Made by a program: the position numbers and the translations under genes. From Pseudofabraea citricarpa (taxonomy: Eukaryota; Ascomycota; Leotiomycetes; Helotiales; Dermateaceae), in contig JAPWGK010000001.1 of the NCBI GenBank assembly GCA_029641185.1, forward strand, positions 1,004,501 through 1,068,500: a stretch of 64,000 nt of DNA, given 5' to 3'. The notes beneath the pieces are model-generated. The model did no database searches and was not told where the DNA came from. It saw nothing but the letters and a program-made list of their open reading frames with translations. Within the stretch, counting starts at the first letter, position 1; each line of letters opens with the position of its first letter. Shown piece after piece: positions 11,606 to 23,673 of this stretch.

Positions 11606-12196
11606 TTTCAGACTGAAAATTGTCCAGTAGTACGCTGGAAACACATCAAATAGAGTCTACGGCCTTGGGCAGGAGTTCTGCAAAGGTTCAGTGGGGGTCA
11701 TTGGAGTTCAGGGTTTTGGTCTGCGAAATGCTTCATCGCATGTTAGCATCTCCTATAGATGCTCATCGAATGGTAATTATCATCAAATGCATCATAGAAA
11801 CTTGATGATGAAAATGCTATAGACATTTTGAAACACCATGCTTTACACGTGCTACTTTGAGAAACAAGATACAGTTGATACGCAAAAGCAGATGCTTGCA
11901 AGAACATAAGAAGTTCCATTGACATTGCTCAGTTTATTTTTAATATCGAATCGGAGGACAGGATTTCCATTTTGGGCATATTGTAGTTATTAAAAGCAGT
12001 GAGTTATTAAGAAGTATATAATGACTAAAGAAAGCCTCTGGGTTAGTGGTTGACGCAAAGGCAAAGGGTCCCCCAACACTGTACCACGGCCTACATCGTT
12101 ACCGGCCATTCCCACAGATGCAAACGCCAAACCTCATGCCATACCCGTATCATGAATCCACTCCCGCTCATCCAAAGAATCAAACCCATGCAGTGG
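11606..12196. other. Convergent intergenic gap
   Basis: AT-rich sequence between the 3' ends of MZT1 and the CHY/RING gene. No gene is recognised. Confidence 0.6.
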
Positions 12197-14427
12197 TCAA
12201 CGGTGACCAAACAAATCAAACCTATCGACTTTCTCGCTGTCTTCTTCATCGTCATCACAATCATCCATCACAGAATCAGAGTCGTCTTCGTATTCTCCCT
12301 CCTCATCTTCGAAGTCTACTTCGATATTCTCACCCGAAGTAACACTTCGGGGCTCATCCCTACCCCAAAAGTCGAGGTCGTCTTCGGCAGAGTCATCAGT
12401 CTCTACTGATACCTCCCTAGGTTCATGTGAAAACCCCAGACCCCTTGGAGGCGACGCTGATCTAATGATGCGCTGTCGTATTTGGTAGGGGAAAAACCGA
12501 CTACCAGATCCACGGGATGCCTCGGAGGAATGCAGATGTGATGAATGTCTGCGCTGTCGTATGGGCCCAGGGATAGAACCAGTTGATGCAGACGGTTGTA
12601 GAAAATGTCCTTGTTCGGCAACCATCACTGTATCAACTTCTCCTGTTTCAATGACTGGTACTTCGACAGCTGGATCGCTAAGTATCGAGAGTTGTGCTGT
12701 GTTGTAGGAATCGCAAATTGCGCATTTGAGTCCCAACCAGTGGTATTTGACGGCACTCTTTGCGTAGCAGTCATTACATGATACCATTGCCTTTGTATCT
12801 TGAAATTGAGGAGGCATAGGTTGACTCTCGATGGCTCGGTCAAGATTTCGAAACTGTGATTCCATGTTCACAGTACTTTTACTGCAAATAGGGCACTTAT
12901 ATGAAGATTTCATATGCTCGTAGTAGCACTTTTGATGAATCCCATGGCCACATAGCATGAAGACAACAGGTTGTGGCGAAGTGTGCATGTATTCCCCGCA
13001 TATGGGACAATCACAGTCAGATACTCGCTCAATGCACTTGTGAGAATGCTCTACTGACATGGTCATGCACACGCCGCAAGTCTAGTAGATTACGTTAGCG
13101 GACTAATTTCCTGGAGAACATATCCTCTTACCTTGCAATGAAAGAAATCTTTCCCCAGACCTCTTCCTTTTCTGCAAATTCCACAGTCGTTGCAGTGATA
13201 AATGCTTTTCTGCGAATCATTATCCCACAATTTGCAGACATCACAATAATACCAAGCAGTTCTTTCTCCACAGTCGACACAAAACTCTCCAGCTCTTTGC
13301 GCACACCCACAGATCATACAGAGCATGTTCTTGGTTGCTTTCCTGATAAGGACGTGATCCTCAACTTCGTCATGGCACAACCGACATGTGTACCAGCGAT
13401 CACAAGTTGAGCACTGCAGCTTTACATTTCTTTTGTAGTGGCGACATCCCAGAACAGGTACCTTCTCGCTCTGGTCCTCACTACCCTCGCCACCGTCCCC
13501 TTGATCGGAAGGCTCCTCTAATGGTGCATAAGTACGCCTGAGATCATCTGGTGACAGATGAAAGGTATGGCTTTCAGACTGGTTTGAGTCATCCGGAGGA
13601 CCATTACCCGGCCAGAAATTGAAGGATCCAAGTGAGCCTGGGGCTATAGGTCTCTCTTGGCTAACCATGCTTGATTGAGGCGGCACCTCCTTTGGCTGGC
13701 ATTTGGCATGTGAGACGAGTTGGGCCTGGCTGTAGCCTTTAATCAGTAATTGATGCATCATACGCGCCTTATCCTCAGGAGAAACATCCAGAGACTGTAT
13801 ATGGATAATCTGATGCCGTAGTTCACCCATGCCGTCATCTGCTGGTAGGGAGCTGTTTCTGCGATGGCTTCCAATCCTCTGAGACGTCCCCTCTTGAGTC
13901 GATTGTCGTGATGGTCCCTCAGCAGGGCTTATTCTTGCCTCAAGGATAGCATGTGAGGCACTACTGGCACTCATCGTTGAATTAGTACGAAAAGGTCTCG
14001 GTATTCCAAAGGACGGATTGCTTGTGATATCTTCGTCAACATGGCCGGGATCCGACCTCAGCGATGCCAACCTCAAGGGCACTGCCTGCGAGGATCCGGA
14101 GGTAGCAGGAGCGCTGGGCGATCTACCACTTTCAAGCGCTGATAGCTCTGCTTCCAGATCACCTCCTCCATCCTCCTCGACTGGAGAGGAGACTAAGGGT
14201 GCCCCCGAAATGCTTTCTGATCCACTGCTGAGTTGTGTGTACAGTGCAGGTAACCCATCCCTCCCTTCGTTCACCTCTTCAATAACATCTTCATGTCTGC
14301 TCTCGATATTGTGTCGGGGCGTACGCTGATTCGTCAAAGGATCAACCTGATCGTTATTGGAATTGGAGAATCGGCGGGCTTGTCGTAGGATTGGGTTGAT
14401 GAAGAAGTCAGATACGAGAGAGCTCAT
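12197..14427 (-). CDS. CHY-zinc-finger RING E3 ubiquitin ligase (RCHY1/Pirh2-like)
   Basis: Two exons (14427-13132, 13081-12197) around a 50-nt intron give about 726 residues. Residues 1-320 are disordered and rich in Ser, Pro and Glu. A CHY zinc finger starts at G-C-R-H-Y (about 327). A CTCHY finger follows (W-Y-Y-C-D-V-C near 395, C-R-K-G-R-G-L-G). A RING finger comes next (C-P-I-C ... C-G-H-G-I-H ... C-P-I-C near 457-500), then a zinc-ribbon (C-N-D-C near 534). The C-terminus is an acidic tail. This domain order is that of RCHY1 and its fungal homologues, single-subunit E3 ligases. The N-terminus is uncertain: the open frame runs upstream of Met 14427 to a stop near 14598 without another ATG, so an upstream exon is possible. 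Confidence 0.88.
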
Positions 14428-14887
14428 TTGGTGATTTTGGATCTCATCTGGGAATTGTTTGTGGTCGATACAAAACTCGAGGCAGCTTGGGTTGATGTGC
14501 TCTGTATTGGTTTCCTCGTGCACAATATTTGGGTTGGACCGATTAATTGACCCTAGCTGCTCCTCTTCCTCTATCGTCAGGGGAGGCGACAAGCGTCATA
14601 ATCCAGGCCGTATCGGAGAGTCCCCGCTGCGAGGCGAGTTTGCACGTGCTTCGTGAGATGCGTCTCGTAAGCCTCGCGAGGCGCGTCAGTAGCTCAAACT
14701 TTTTGTATACCCACTCCTTGTGTTCTACAACCACCCCGGAATTGGAGCCAATCCACTTGTGCTTTTGAAGAAGTTGCCAGAAACCTCCAATCGCAGGCAT
14801 GAGATGAACCAGTCGCATACACGGCACTCGAGATATCCCCAAAAGCTCTGCTGCACGTTTTGAATGCGATCTCAAGCCTTACCAATC

Positions 14888-15326
14888 ATGTCCGCTACTC
14901 CAGAAATCATTTACGCGTACCGTCATCTATATCGCTCTCTGCTCCATGCTGTGCAATACTCGAAGCCAGCTAGATATACGGCTAGAGACCAATTGAGAAA
15001 TGCTTTCCGAAAGGGAGATCGATCACAATTTAAGAAAGAGAGCGTAGACCGAACGATTGAGTTTCTAAAGCTTGCAGCTGTTGAAAGGGGCTTAGAGCAC
15101 AAGCTTGTCAAGAACCTCCTCGTCACGGCCTGGGGAAGAGCAGAGAGCATCAAGAGGTATATCCATCTCAAGCATCCAAACTTTTTCTCGGGCTGCTGTT
15201 AACGTTTACTTCAGACCAGCCAAGAATACGACCAGTGTTCAAAAAGAAATCCTTAAAAGGTCAAGAATTCACTATGATATGACACTAGCAATGCTTAACG
15301 ACACCATGGGCCTTTGTCTACGGTGA
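14888..15326 (+). CDS. DUF1763 (LYR-like) small protein
   Basis: Two exons (14888-15156, 15215-15326) encode about 126 residues. The 58-nt intron has a TGTTAAC branch site. The N-terminus shows Y-R-H-L-Y-R followed by a spaced Phe/Arg pattern (L-R-N-A-F-R). The C-terminus ends H-Y-D-M-T-L-A-M-L-N-D-T-M-G-L-C-L-R, an ending I associate with the fungal DUF1763 family. Unspliced, the frame would stop at 15202 and lose this conserved ending, which supports the intron. The LYR-like start suggests a mitochondrial matrix assembly factor of the LYRM type, acting with acyl carrier protein, but that role is inference. The 5' end faces the CHY/RING gene. Confidence 0.8.
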
Positions 15327-16711
15327 ATCCTCCGTTGCAGCTTGAATCCCATCCGACAGAGCCTAGACGCCATCACAACATCGAGCGGTTTACAAAAAAG
15401 AAGACAAATTGAAAGGTTTTGGCTTGTCAATCACGGGACTAATTAATGGACAAGAGTCTCGACTCTTAAAGTCAGTGCCCTTCGGTACAACCATTTCGGT
15501 GCCATGTGGCTGGTGAAAAGACCGGTCGCTCTAATATTATAATACGTCTTTTTTTGGTTCTCAAGTGTCATGCGGTCCAAAATTGGGTGTATATCAAAAA
15601 TGTGCAATAATCCCGCCAGCTTTCCTCCCTGCTGCGTGGGTGCCCAAACACCCCAATGGTCACATCAATTACTACTCTTCGACAACTGGCCATACACGAC
15701 ACGAGTCACAAGACGACGCAGAGAGAGATTCGCTGTACAATTCTGGCGTCGCACCGAATATTTGCTCTTCTGGCATTCTGTGCCACTATTCAGGACTATG
15801 TTTCGAAGCCAAGTCTCTGTAGCGGAAAGGCATGTCCATGACTCGTTGCAGGAAGCATGTTGTGTGTTAGTAAGAGAGTGATATAGAGGGTCACCGAGTG
15901 GAGAACTGGCGGTCAAAACAAACATGATAAGGCCAGGAATGGCAACACGCAGTGATTCGATTAATGGCGCTGTCTGGGTCGGTAAGAGCAACAGTCGCAG
16001 GATGAGTCGCAGGTGTCTGGGCTCGCCATGAACCACTGCCCGAGGAGCGATTTTGTATATAAATACCTCGACTGGCCACAGATAAGTGGGCCGCTGGTTT
16101 GAAGGCGCTGGGCACAAGTGATCAACAAGTCGGCGCGCTCCATTTGCAATTAGCCATAAATACCAGCAAACAGGCTGCATCTGAGCCTGAGCAGGTGGAC
16201 AAGACAAGTCAAGTTCAACAGGTTCTCCGGTGGTCGCATGCTCTTCCCGGTGTTCGCACGATTTTCCGCAGTACAGTTACAGTACGAGCCTACGAGGATG
16301 AACGGTCGCTCGGCTCCCTGTACTTTCTGAGCCTTGAGCCTTGCCTTGCCCCAGCTTTTTGTACTGTAGCGACCTCAGTTCACCCACCACCACACACCTC
16401 AGTACAGCATTGGGCGAATCACCCAACGTCATCTGAGCCACTTGTCTACAATCCCTACTTCTTTTGTGGACCACCATCAACCTCACATTACTGCTTCATC
16501 CCAAACCCCGCAACCTTCCTTCACCTTTCCCCCAATTCCTCTCCCTTCGAAATCTGCCACTGTTGCAGTGATTTCTTCCGTCTGATTTCTAATCGACAGA
16601 AGATTTCATGGATTATCCTTGGCTCTTAGCCTTATCGCGACCGCGTTGAGGACTCTGGTCTTGAGAGACCATTGTCTTGCAGCGCAAGCCGCCATTCTGT
16701 CCCGCTTCAGT
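15327..16711. other. Long intergenic region upstream of the mitochondrial carrier
   Basis: About 1.4 kb without a supported gene. A 180-codon minus-strand frame (15665-16207) and a 176-codon plus-strand frame (16099-16629) overlap each other, lack motifs and have gene-unlike composition. The last 200 bp before 16712 are C/T-rich, as in a fungal promoter/leader. Confidence 0.55.
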
Positions 16712-17984
16712 ATGCCTGGGAAGCCAGGTCAGAACGATGGTCACGAACACGAACGATTCTCCAACCTCTCCCAAGCTGCGAAATACAAACCGAAAAGATG
16801 GATCAAGCGTTATCGAACCGAAGTCGCTGCCAGTGCCAGCAGCGTCTTGTCCACCTTCTTTGCCGTAAGCTGCCAGAGCTTGATCCACCACCCAGAGGGA
16901 GCTAACCAGTGACAATGAGCAGTTTCCCTTGGATTCTGTGAAGACACGAATGCAGACATACCAATACAACAACTTCTCAGACTGCGTTCGGGAAACATAC
17001 AGGACTGAGAAATGGCGCGGTTTCTTTAGAGGTAGGGCGTCCTTCAACCTGCTTCAATGCTGCATTGTGCAAGACTGACCGTGATCACAACCACAGGCGT
17101 CACTGCACCCTTAGCCAGTGTAACTCTGGTCCGCACAATTTCATTTTCCGTTTATCAGCGATCGAAATACACCTACGCCGGATGGTTCAAACGAAATTTC
17201 GGCTTAGATCCCCTTGTCCATGTAAATACACCAGGAACATATCCTACATTTTCGACGATTGCTTGCTTTGGGGCGGCAGGGGCTACAGCGGGTTCTTTTA
17301 TAACTCTAGTAGCATGTAAGCTGTGCTAAAACATCTAGTGTGCTCTGTAGCTGACTTGAATCCAGGCCCTTTCGAGTTAACTAAGCTCAGTGCTCAAGTG
17401 TCAGTACTCATGGCAGAGCGCAACAAATCTAGTCTTTCTGATCCCACGCTGTCAAAGAATGTTCGAGAGGTAGCAGCAAGCTACCAAAACAAAGGAACAT
17501 TTAAGACTGCAATGAATATTGTGAAACATCGTGGTATCATGGGATTATACTCTGGATTCAATCTTCATCTCTGTACGTGTGATCCTATCTCAAGTACAGG
17601 ATTAGCTAATGCTTGATAGTGAGAGATACGCTTGGGACTGCTATTTATTTCATGACATATGAAAGCAGCAAACAACTCCTTACCACATATCAAGGAAATA
17701 GATCCCCAACAAATCCATTTGCCGTGGTAGTCGCCGGTGGTTTATGCGGTGTCGTAAGCTGGGCAATGATTTATCCCATTGATTCTTCAAAGAGCATCTA
17801 TCAACGCAATTGTTTGACAATCTGCAAAGGGGAAAAGGTTAGAAAAGCTCCCAAAATCCAATTCTTCAATAGGAGAATGTATAGGGGTCTTGGGGTGTCC
17901 ATGGGACGCTCATGTGTGGTAAACGCAATCTTCTTTTCCTCTTTTGAGTTCATAAAGAAGCAGGTAAATGCTTTAGAGAACTAA
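16712..17984 (+). CDS. Mitochondrial carrier family (SLC25) protein, substrate unknown
   Basis: Five exons (16712-16864, 16923-17031, 17097-17315, 17366-17572, 17620-17984) join in frame to about 350 residues. Three carrier repeats are visible. Repeat 1 has P-L-D-S-V-K-T-R-M-Q, a good Px[DE]xx[KR] signature. Repeat 2 has P-F-E-L-T-K and repeat 3 has P-I-D-S-S-K, followed by an R-G-L-G-V-S-M-G-R-S helix. Carriers sit in the mitochondrial inner membrane and exchange metabolites. The repeat-2 and repeat-3 contexts resemble basic amino acid/acylcarnitine-type carriers, but I cannot assign a substrate. The start at 16712 gives a short disordered N-terminus before transmembrane helix 1. A longer frame upstream lacks an ATG. 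Confidence 0.87.
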
Positions 17985-18512
17985 GGGCGCCTTCGCTTGG
18001 ATTGCAAGAATGGTTACATCAGGGTCTCAGGCGATCCGATAAAACTATAGCTGGCCAGCTTTACATACAAACCAGTCCACCTTTGAATTGTAATACAATC
18101 TCTTTAATCGTATACCGGGCACATTTACTGGGCCACTTGCGTGTCAAAAAAGATGGTCTTATACAAGTTAAATGCCAAACTAACGGATCATTTTTATATG
18201 CAGACACGTGATATATCCCAACAACTGCAAGTCAATGCCATGTGATAGATTCGGAGACGCTAATGCCACTAGCCGCGGGCCTGCGGCGATCCTCGACTTC
18301 CTCCTTGGCCAAAATCTGTCATACCTTCATCAACATCAGTACCATCGTAAATCAACTACAGCAGTTTCCTACCGAAGAGGCGCCTATTGTCAAGTGCTTG
18401 ATAAGCATATACTGCTGTTCTGGACACATAGGAGCCACTTTGTGCTAGCTGCTGTCGCGTTGCGCAGACTAATACCCACAAAGTCAGATCGAACACGGTA
18501 AGTTCAGTGACA
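17985..18512. other. Intergenic gap before the DUF2293 gene
   Basis: About 530 bp between two plus-strand genes. It presumably contains the promoter of the DUF2293 gene. No gene or clear motif is seen. Confidence 0.55.
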
Positions 18513-21275
18513 ATGCCGAAACCAAAGAAGAAAAAGGAATCAGCAAAAGTTGCCCTGAGAGGAGGGAAGCCGAAGAAGAAGAAGATCATCCAGCGTCGCG
18601 CCGAAGAGAAGAGCGCAAAGGAGAAGCATAAGTTTAAGGCCAAACACCGTGGATATGATCCAAAGACATGGGCTGAGTTGCCACCACTCCCAAGAGGTCT
18701 GGTAGCAAGACTCGAGGCTCCAAAGGTTAAGTCTAAACACCAGTCATATTTTGAATTTGCCGAAAACACAGAAAAGAAGAAGAAGCTGGAAACCACGGTA
18801 TGTTATGGTTCGGAAATTGATGCAAGCTAGCTGACACAGGTCTAGGTGACCACCGCAAAGGAAGCACCGCCAGGCTTCAACTTTGTTCCCATTGGCGATC
18901 CTACAATGACGAATACCTGTAAAGAATTGTCGAGAGAACAGGGCGCGATGATCTTTATTGTTTCTGTAGGTATCACACATCTATGTTCAAGTACTGTTCT
19001 AACATTACAATCATACAGAGTAAAACTGAGAACTCGCTCCAAGTTTACGACCATGTAGATCGAATAGGCTTTCACTTCCGAGAAACAATTGTTGAGCAGG
19101 CTCGTGAGAGGGTTGGGCAGTTACTCAGTAAGAAGCATCCAAATTGGAATGTCGAGGTCATACCAGATTCGCAGGAAGAGATAAATAAGCAGACTGATGC
19201 GGCTATCCGCGATCTGTTCCCTAGGATACCAAACACTGATCGCCAGCAGATCATCGAGCATGGGTTTCAAAAGGTAAGTTGAAAAAGAATACGATGAGAT
19301 CAAAACTAAATTCAATAGGGTAAACTATTTCATGGAAAAGAGATGGTAGGCTTGCAGCCAGGTGTGCCTCTAGCACGGCGAGTACAACTTGCAGTTCTTG
19401 CACATATCCGCCATACACATACCAGGTATGACATGCTTTTGAAAGAAACGACTTGGGAAAATGCACGCAGAGCAGTTGAACAAATCTGCCTAGATTTCAT
19501 TCTGAAATGGCGTGGAGATGAGGAAACTGGCCGTGATCAGATGGATGAGATCCTTCGAGAGATAGTCATCATCACTGATTCAGAAGATGAGGACGATGAC
19601 GATGACGATACAGATGATGATTCTTCTTCCGACGAAGAAGGAGAAGACAGCTCCAGTGCCAGTTCTGAAGAAAGCATTTCCCGCCCAAATTCGGCTGCGC
19701 CTGTGTCTAATACTATACCGCATGTGGATGATGCGCCTAGAGATGCCGTCATGGAAGGAAGACGCAATCCTGTCCGAGCTGCAAGAGCTCAGCCTGATTC
19801 AACAGAAAAGAAAGCCCAACGTGGATTTGCAAGATACCAAGCCGCGTATGATGATGCTATAACCCGACGCGAGCAAAATACAGACTTTCCCATGGATTCC
19901 GTTAGGGTGCAACCAGGGGCGTTGTCTCGTTTCACTCCATCCCCTCGACTTGATGCACATGGGTATGCAGCCAATACAATTCCGGACCTTCACATGAACC
20001 ACCTAGTTCGAGAACCATCCCGTCGATTAGACAGTCGAATGGCACACAGAGGACCAGTAAGTACTGTTTCTACGCCTTATGATCTGTATTTTTTGTACTA
20101 CTTAGTACTGACAAAGCAGGAACCCTTTCATCAACATCACAGAAACACCTCGAGGACACTAACATACAGAAATCAAGAAAATGTCAGACCGCTCGCTGAG
20201 CATCCCTTCTTCCAGCAACCGGAAAGACCACGGCTGGCAAGCCCAGTATATCATCCTGTGGAGCAACAACCCATGGACCCGAGATTGCCAATAATGGTGA
20301 GACGTTCGCCACCAAAACACGGCTTGCAGGATATGCTAGTGCGTTCAGTTGAAACACCATCAAGTGATATAATGATGGCATCCCCACGCTCAGATGGGGA
20401 TCTGGTTTACCGCACTGTCCCACAACCACATGACACGTACCAGCGACGTGTTGATGCAAGAAGGCCGTCGCCACCAAGACGACCTTTTATTGTGCTTGAC
20501 GATGACAGCCCACAGGTCAAACGTCGTCGTGTGGTTCACGAGGATGCTTTAGGCCACTTCAGGCCCATTCCTTTGGATGAACAGGACCGGTATAAGAATA
20601 TCTCACAGGGAGGTGTACAGCATACGAACCATCAACAAGTTTTTGATGGCACGAATGAAGTTGTACCTCTGCGTCGTGTTTATGAATCACAACCAAGACC
20701 TATTGGGCGTGACTTCTCAGGTCGAGAGGTACAGTTAGAACAGAGGTCCCGGGATTCTTTTCAAAGGGTAGCCTCACCTGCTTTTCCTGTTTCGCGGCCT
20801 TTGATTCGTTCTCATGATATGACTCGTGGTTCTGCTGTTCCAGAGCAGCCTTTCATTCCTCGTTTCTCACAACCTCGGCTTGAGCCTTCAAGAGATGAGT
20901 TTTATGTTCTTCCAAATTCTGCTAGCCAACATGATCATCGTACATTTGAGGATCCTATGTTTAGACCGGGTGCCCTTCGAGCCAGATCTCCTGTTAAATA
21001 TGTTGAAAGAGGAATGTAAGTGACAGAAGTCTTCAAAAAATACTCGGCCTATATAGCCAATGCCTACATGAATATTGTAGAATGCTGATAATTGTGCTCT
21101 CAGGCGCCATAGAGAGCATCAACCTCTGAGATACGAAGCTCAACATGAATCACATGAGCAACACCAATCTAGCAGGCCACAGCACAATTTTCAAGGGGCA
21201 TTACCTCCGGCAGATGATCATCAAGAATATGGTAGGGCGATACAGCCCAGGCGCCAGGTTGTTGTTCTGGACTGA
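18513..21275 (+). CDS. DUF2293 domain protein, nuclear-looking
   Basis: Six exons (18513-18797, 18846-18965, 19019-19273, 19319-20056, 20120-21015, 21104-21275) give about 821 residues. The N-terminus is very basic (P-K-P-K-K-K-K, then K-K-K-K-I-I-Q-R-R), consistent with nuclear or nucleolar targeting. Residues about 160-300 match what I know as DUF2293, a fungal domain (H-P-N-W, then A-R-R-V-Q-L-A-V-L-A-H-I-R-H-T-H-T-R-Y-D). An acidic Asp/Ser run follows, then a long Arg/Pro/His-rich disordered tail. The fourth intron (20057-20119) is 63 nt and stays open if retained. Function is unknown. The final exon is supported by a GTAAGT donor and a frame-restoring AG. Confidence 0.83.
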
Positions 21276-21687
21276 GAGGGCATTTGTAGGATTAGGGATA
21301 TTTTAAGTTGTTGCCACTGGGTTCATGGCGAGTTGGGCGACTGTCGTTTTTTCTTTCTCTTTTTTGATATTGCATTGGTATGCAGGTTGCGGGTTGCAAA
21401 CAGATATCATGTCAACCAGCATTTGGAGGCGTAATCCTTTAACACTATACCCATGTTTGTTTAGAAGGATGGCCCTATTAGCATTAAATGTACAGATATG
21501 AACGAGTATGGGATTTTTACACTCTATAGACCAAGTTGAAGTCTCCGAACTATAGGTGGGGTTTGTTTGGAATAGGTAATCATGAAGTTTTAAAGCCACG
21601 AGACAACTTTCAGGTCTAGACAACGACAGGTGATTTCCAAGATGTATCAACTACAAATTTCCACACGGTCAAAAAACCAATCACAAG

Positions 21688-22436
21688 ATGTCGGGTCATT
21701 GTCACGATGAACACGATCATTCACACGGTCATGAAGGTCATGACCATTCCGATGATATCACACCAGCTCTTCAATACTCGCTGTACCAACATATCAACCT
21801 TGATGAGATCACCACTCTGAACGAGTCTGTGCCTCATTCTGGCAAGGCCATAGTGAAGAAGACATGGGCTGAGCGTTTAGAAGAGCAGCCAGAGCTTGAA
21901 AGCGATGCAGATGAACAGCTGTTAATGCACATCCCGTAAGTTACAGTACCCCTCCATTGCTACCCCTCCATGGCACATCCCCACCAAGATATACTCACAA
22001 CTCCTGTCTCAATACTTACACGTTCTGCAGATTCACGGGCCAAGTCAAACTACACGCCATCCTCATACGAAGCTCAGCTTCCTCGTCCGCCCCGCAGACT
22101 CTTAAGGTCTACATCAATCGATCCGATCTCGATTTCAACACCTGCTCGGACCTCGCGCCCACGCAGGAGTTCGCGCTCTCGCAGACGTCTGAGGTGCAGG
22201 AGATACAGGTTAAGCGTGCGCTTTTTGGCAAGGTACAGAGTCTTACGTTATTCGTCGAGGATAATTATGGTGACGACACATCGGTGCTGAGTTACTTGGG
22301 GTTCAAGGGTGATTGGATGAAGTTGGGTATGGCGCCTGCTAATATCCTGTATGAGGCTGCGGCCAACCCAGCGGATCATAAGATTAAGGGTGCGGATGTT
22401 AACAGAATGGGAAGTGGATTAGGGGGTGGGAAGTGA
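21688..22436 (+). CDS. PITH domain protein (TXNL1-type, no thioredoxin part)
   Basis: Two exons (21688-21935, 22031-22436) encode about 217 residues. The N-terminus is His-rich (H-D-E-H-D-H-S-H-G-H), a possible metal-binding tail. The PITH domain follows, with Y-S-L-Y-Q-H-I-N-L-D-E-I near the start, F-T-G-Q-V-K-L near 85 and a C-terminal jelly-roll (L-S-Y-L-G-F-K-G). In human TXNL1 this domain docks on the 26S proteasome; stand-alone PITH proteins (PITHD1 type) are of unclear role. The 95-nt intron is longer than its neighbours. Splicing restores H-I-P-F-T-G across the junction. Confidence 0.9.
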
Positions 22437-22666
22437 GGTGAGGTGAAGTTTTGCATGACTGGCTTTCGAAGAAATATTGATTCACAAAGTCATGGTTCTC
22501 TGCTTTCGAGGATCAAGGCATTTTGAAGATAGAGGGAATTCTTTGGATTTTCCTAGCATATCCTCAGCTTAGGGCTTTCAATCAAGAGTCAGTCTGTTAA
22601 AGTTGGCAAGGTACTGTCAGCTCTTTATAAGATATGCAGTGCTCTCTGCTATGCAAAGATCTACAT

Positions 22667-23673
22667 CTACATAAAGTCATCCAGGAAATCATCGTCTCTA
22701 TTCTGGTTACTGGAATGCTCCATGTTCTCTTCCGTGAAGATGTCATCATATGCATGTTCCTTCTGCCATTTCTTATCCTTTCTCTCCTGTGCAATCCGTG
22801 CCTCTTCTCTTTTCTATGTAAAATTTTCAGCAAGTTCTTTCTCGGGCTAAACTACAGTAAATTCATAAAGAGAGGAGAAAAAGAAACCACTTACACGATC
22901 CAGTTGTGCAGCTTGATCCTTCTTCCGCAGTACTTTCAGTCTCTCCTCTTTCTCCATCTGAAGATCAGGATACTTTTCCTCTTTTGTCTTGTTCAAACGG
23001 TTGACAACGGGATTCTCCCTTTGAGGAACGAGAATCTTCTTGACCTGGCATTTCACCTCGTCAAAAAACAATCCAAAACTCAAGCCCCTGCACAACATAC
23101 CATCTTCTGGTTCTTGAAGCTGACCTGCCCAGTTGCCATACTTCCATCTTTCTTAAGATTCGACCATGGCGTGTAGATAATGGTGACATTGTCCTTCTTG
23201 TTTCCTGGAATTGTCAGGATCACGTGCAACTGTTGAAGGAGTAATCCTGTTTTTTTGTGATCTGACGAACCTTCGATCGAGTTGGCTTTGGTCAATTGAG
23301 CACAGTCTACCAATAGTTCTTGCGGAATGGTGTCCCATGTCTCCCCTTCTCGCATTCGTAGGTAGATATGAGCACTTGAGAGTTTATCCACGTGAAACTG
23401 GCTGAAGTCAGACGCAGTAAAATACAGTGCTTGCGCTATTTACCCTGAGTAAAAATGTTAGTCTTCTGACAACCAGAACGATTAGAGATTCTAGGCTCAC
23501 CAGACATCCTCCTCCAAGCCATACTTGATCAAGTCCTCATCTAACAGGCTTTGTCAGCTCAGAATTCTCCTTTTCAATAATCCATTGGTAGTGCTCGTAC
23601 TTTCAACCTTGTCCTTTCCAACGTAAAGAAAGGCCGAAGGAGTAACCACGTTGGAAGTGAAGTAATAAACCAT
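22667..23673 (-). CDS. CCDC25 homologue (NFACT-R/DUF814 domain protein)
   Basis: Minus-strand exons: 23673-23601, 23540-23501, a single base 23444, 23397-23271, 23204-23101, 23044-22895 and 22813-22667. Joined, they give about 213 residues; human CCDC25 is 208. The start M-V-Y-Y-F-T-S, then [23 protein letters not shown] and Y-T-P-W-S-N-L-K-K, are the CCDC25 signature. A Lys/Glu coiled coil follows, and the C-terminus ends D-D-D-F-L-D-D-F-M. The family carries the NFACT-R fold also seen in ribosome-quality-control proteins. Its fungal role is not established. The conserved Trp before F-H-V-D-K is TG + G across two introns (see findings). One intron (23270-23205, 66 nt) stays open if retained. 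The gene is divergent from uL3m, 203 bp apart. Confidence 0.9.

Noticed and set aside
15665..16207. 180-codon minus-strand open frame
   Set aside because: No domain, no leader-like context, overlapped by an equally long plus-strand frame; composition unlike neighbouring genes.
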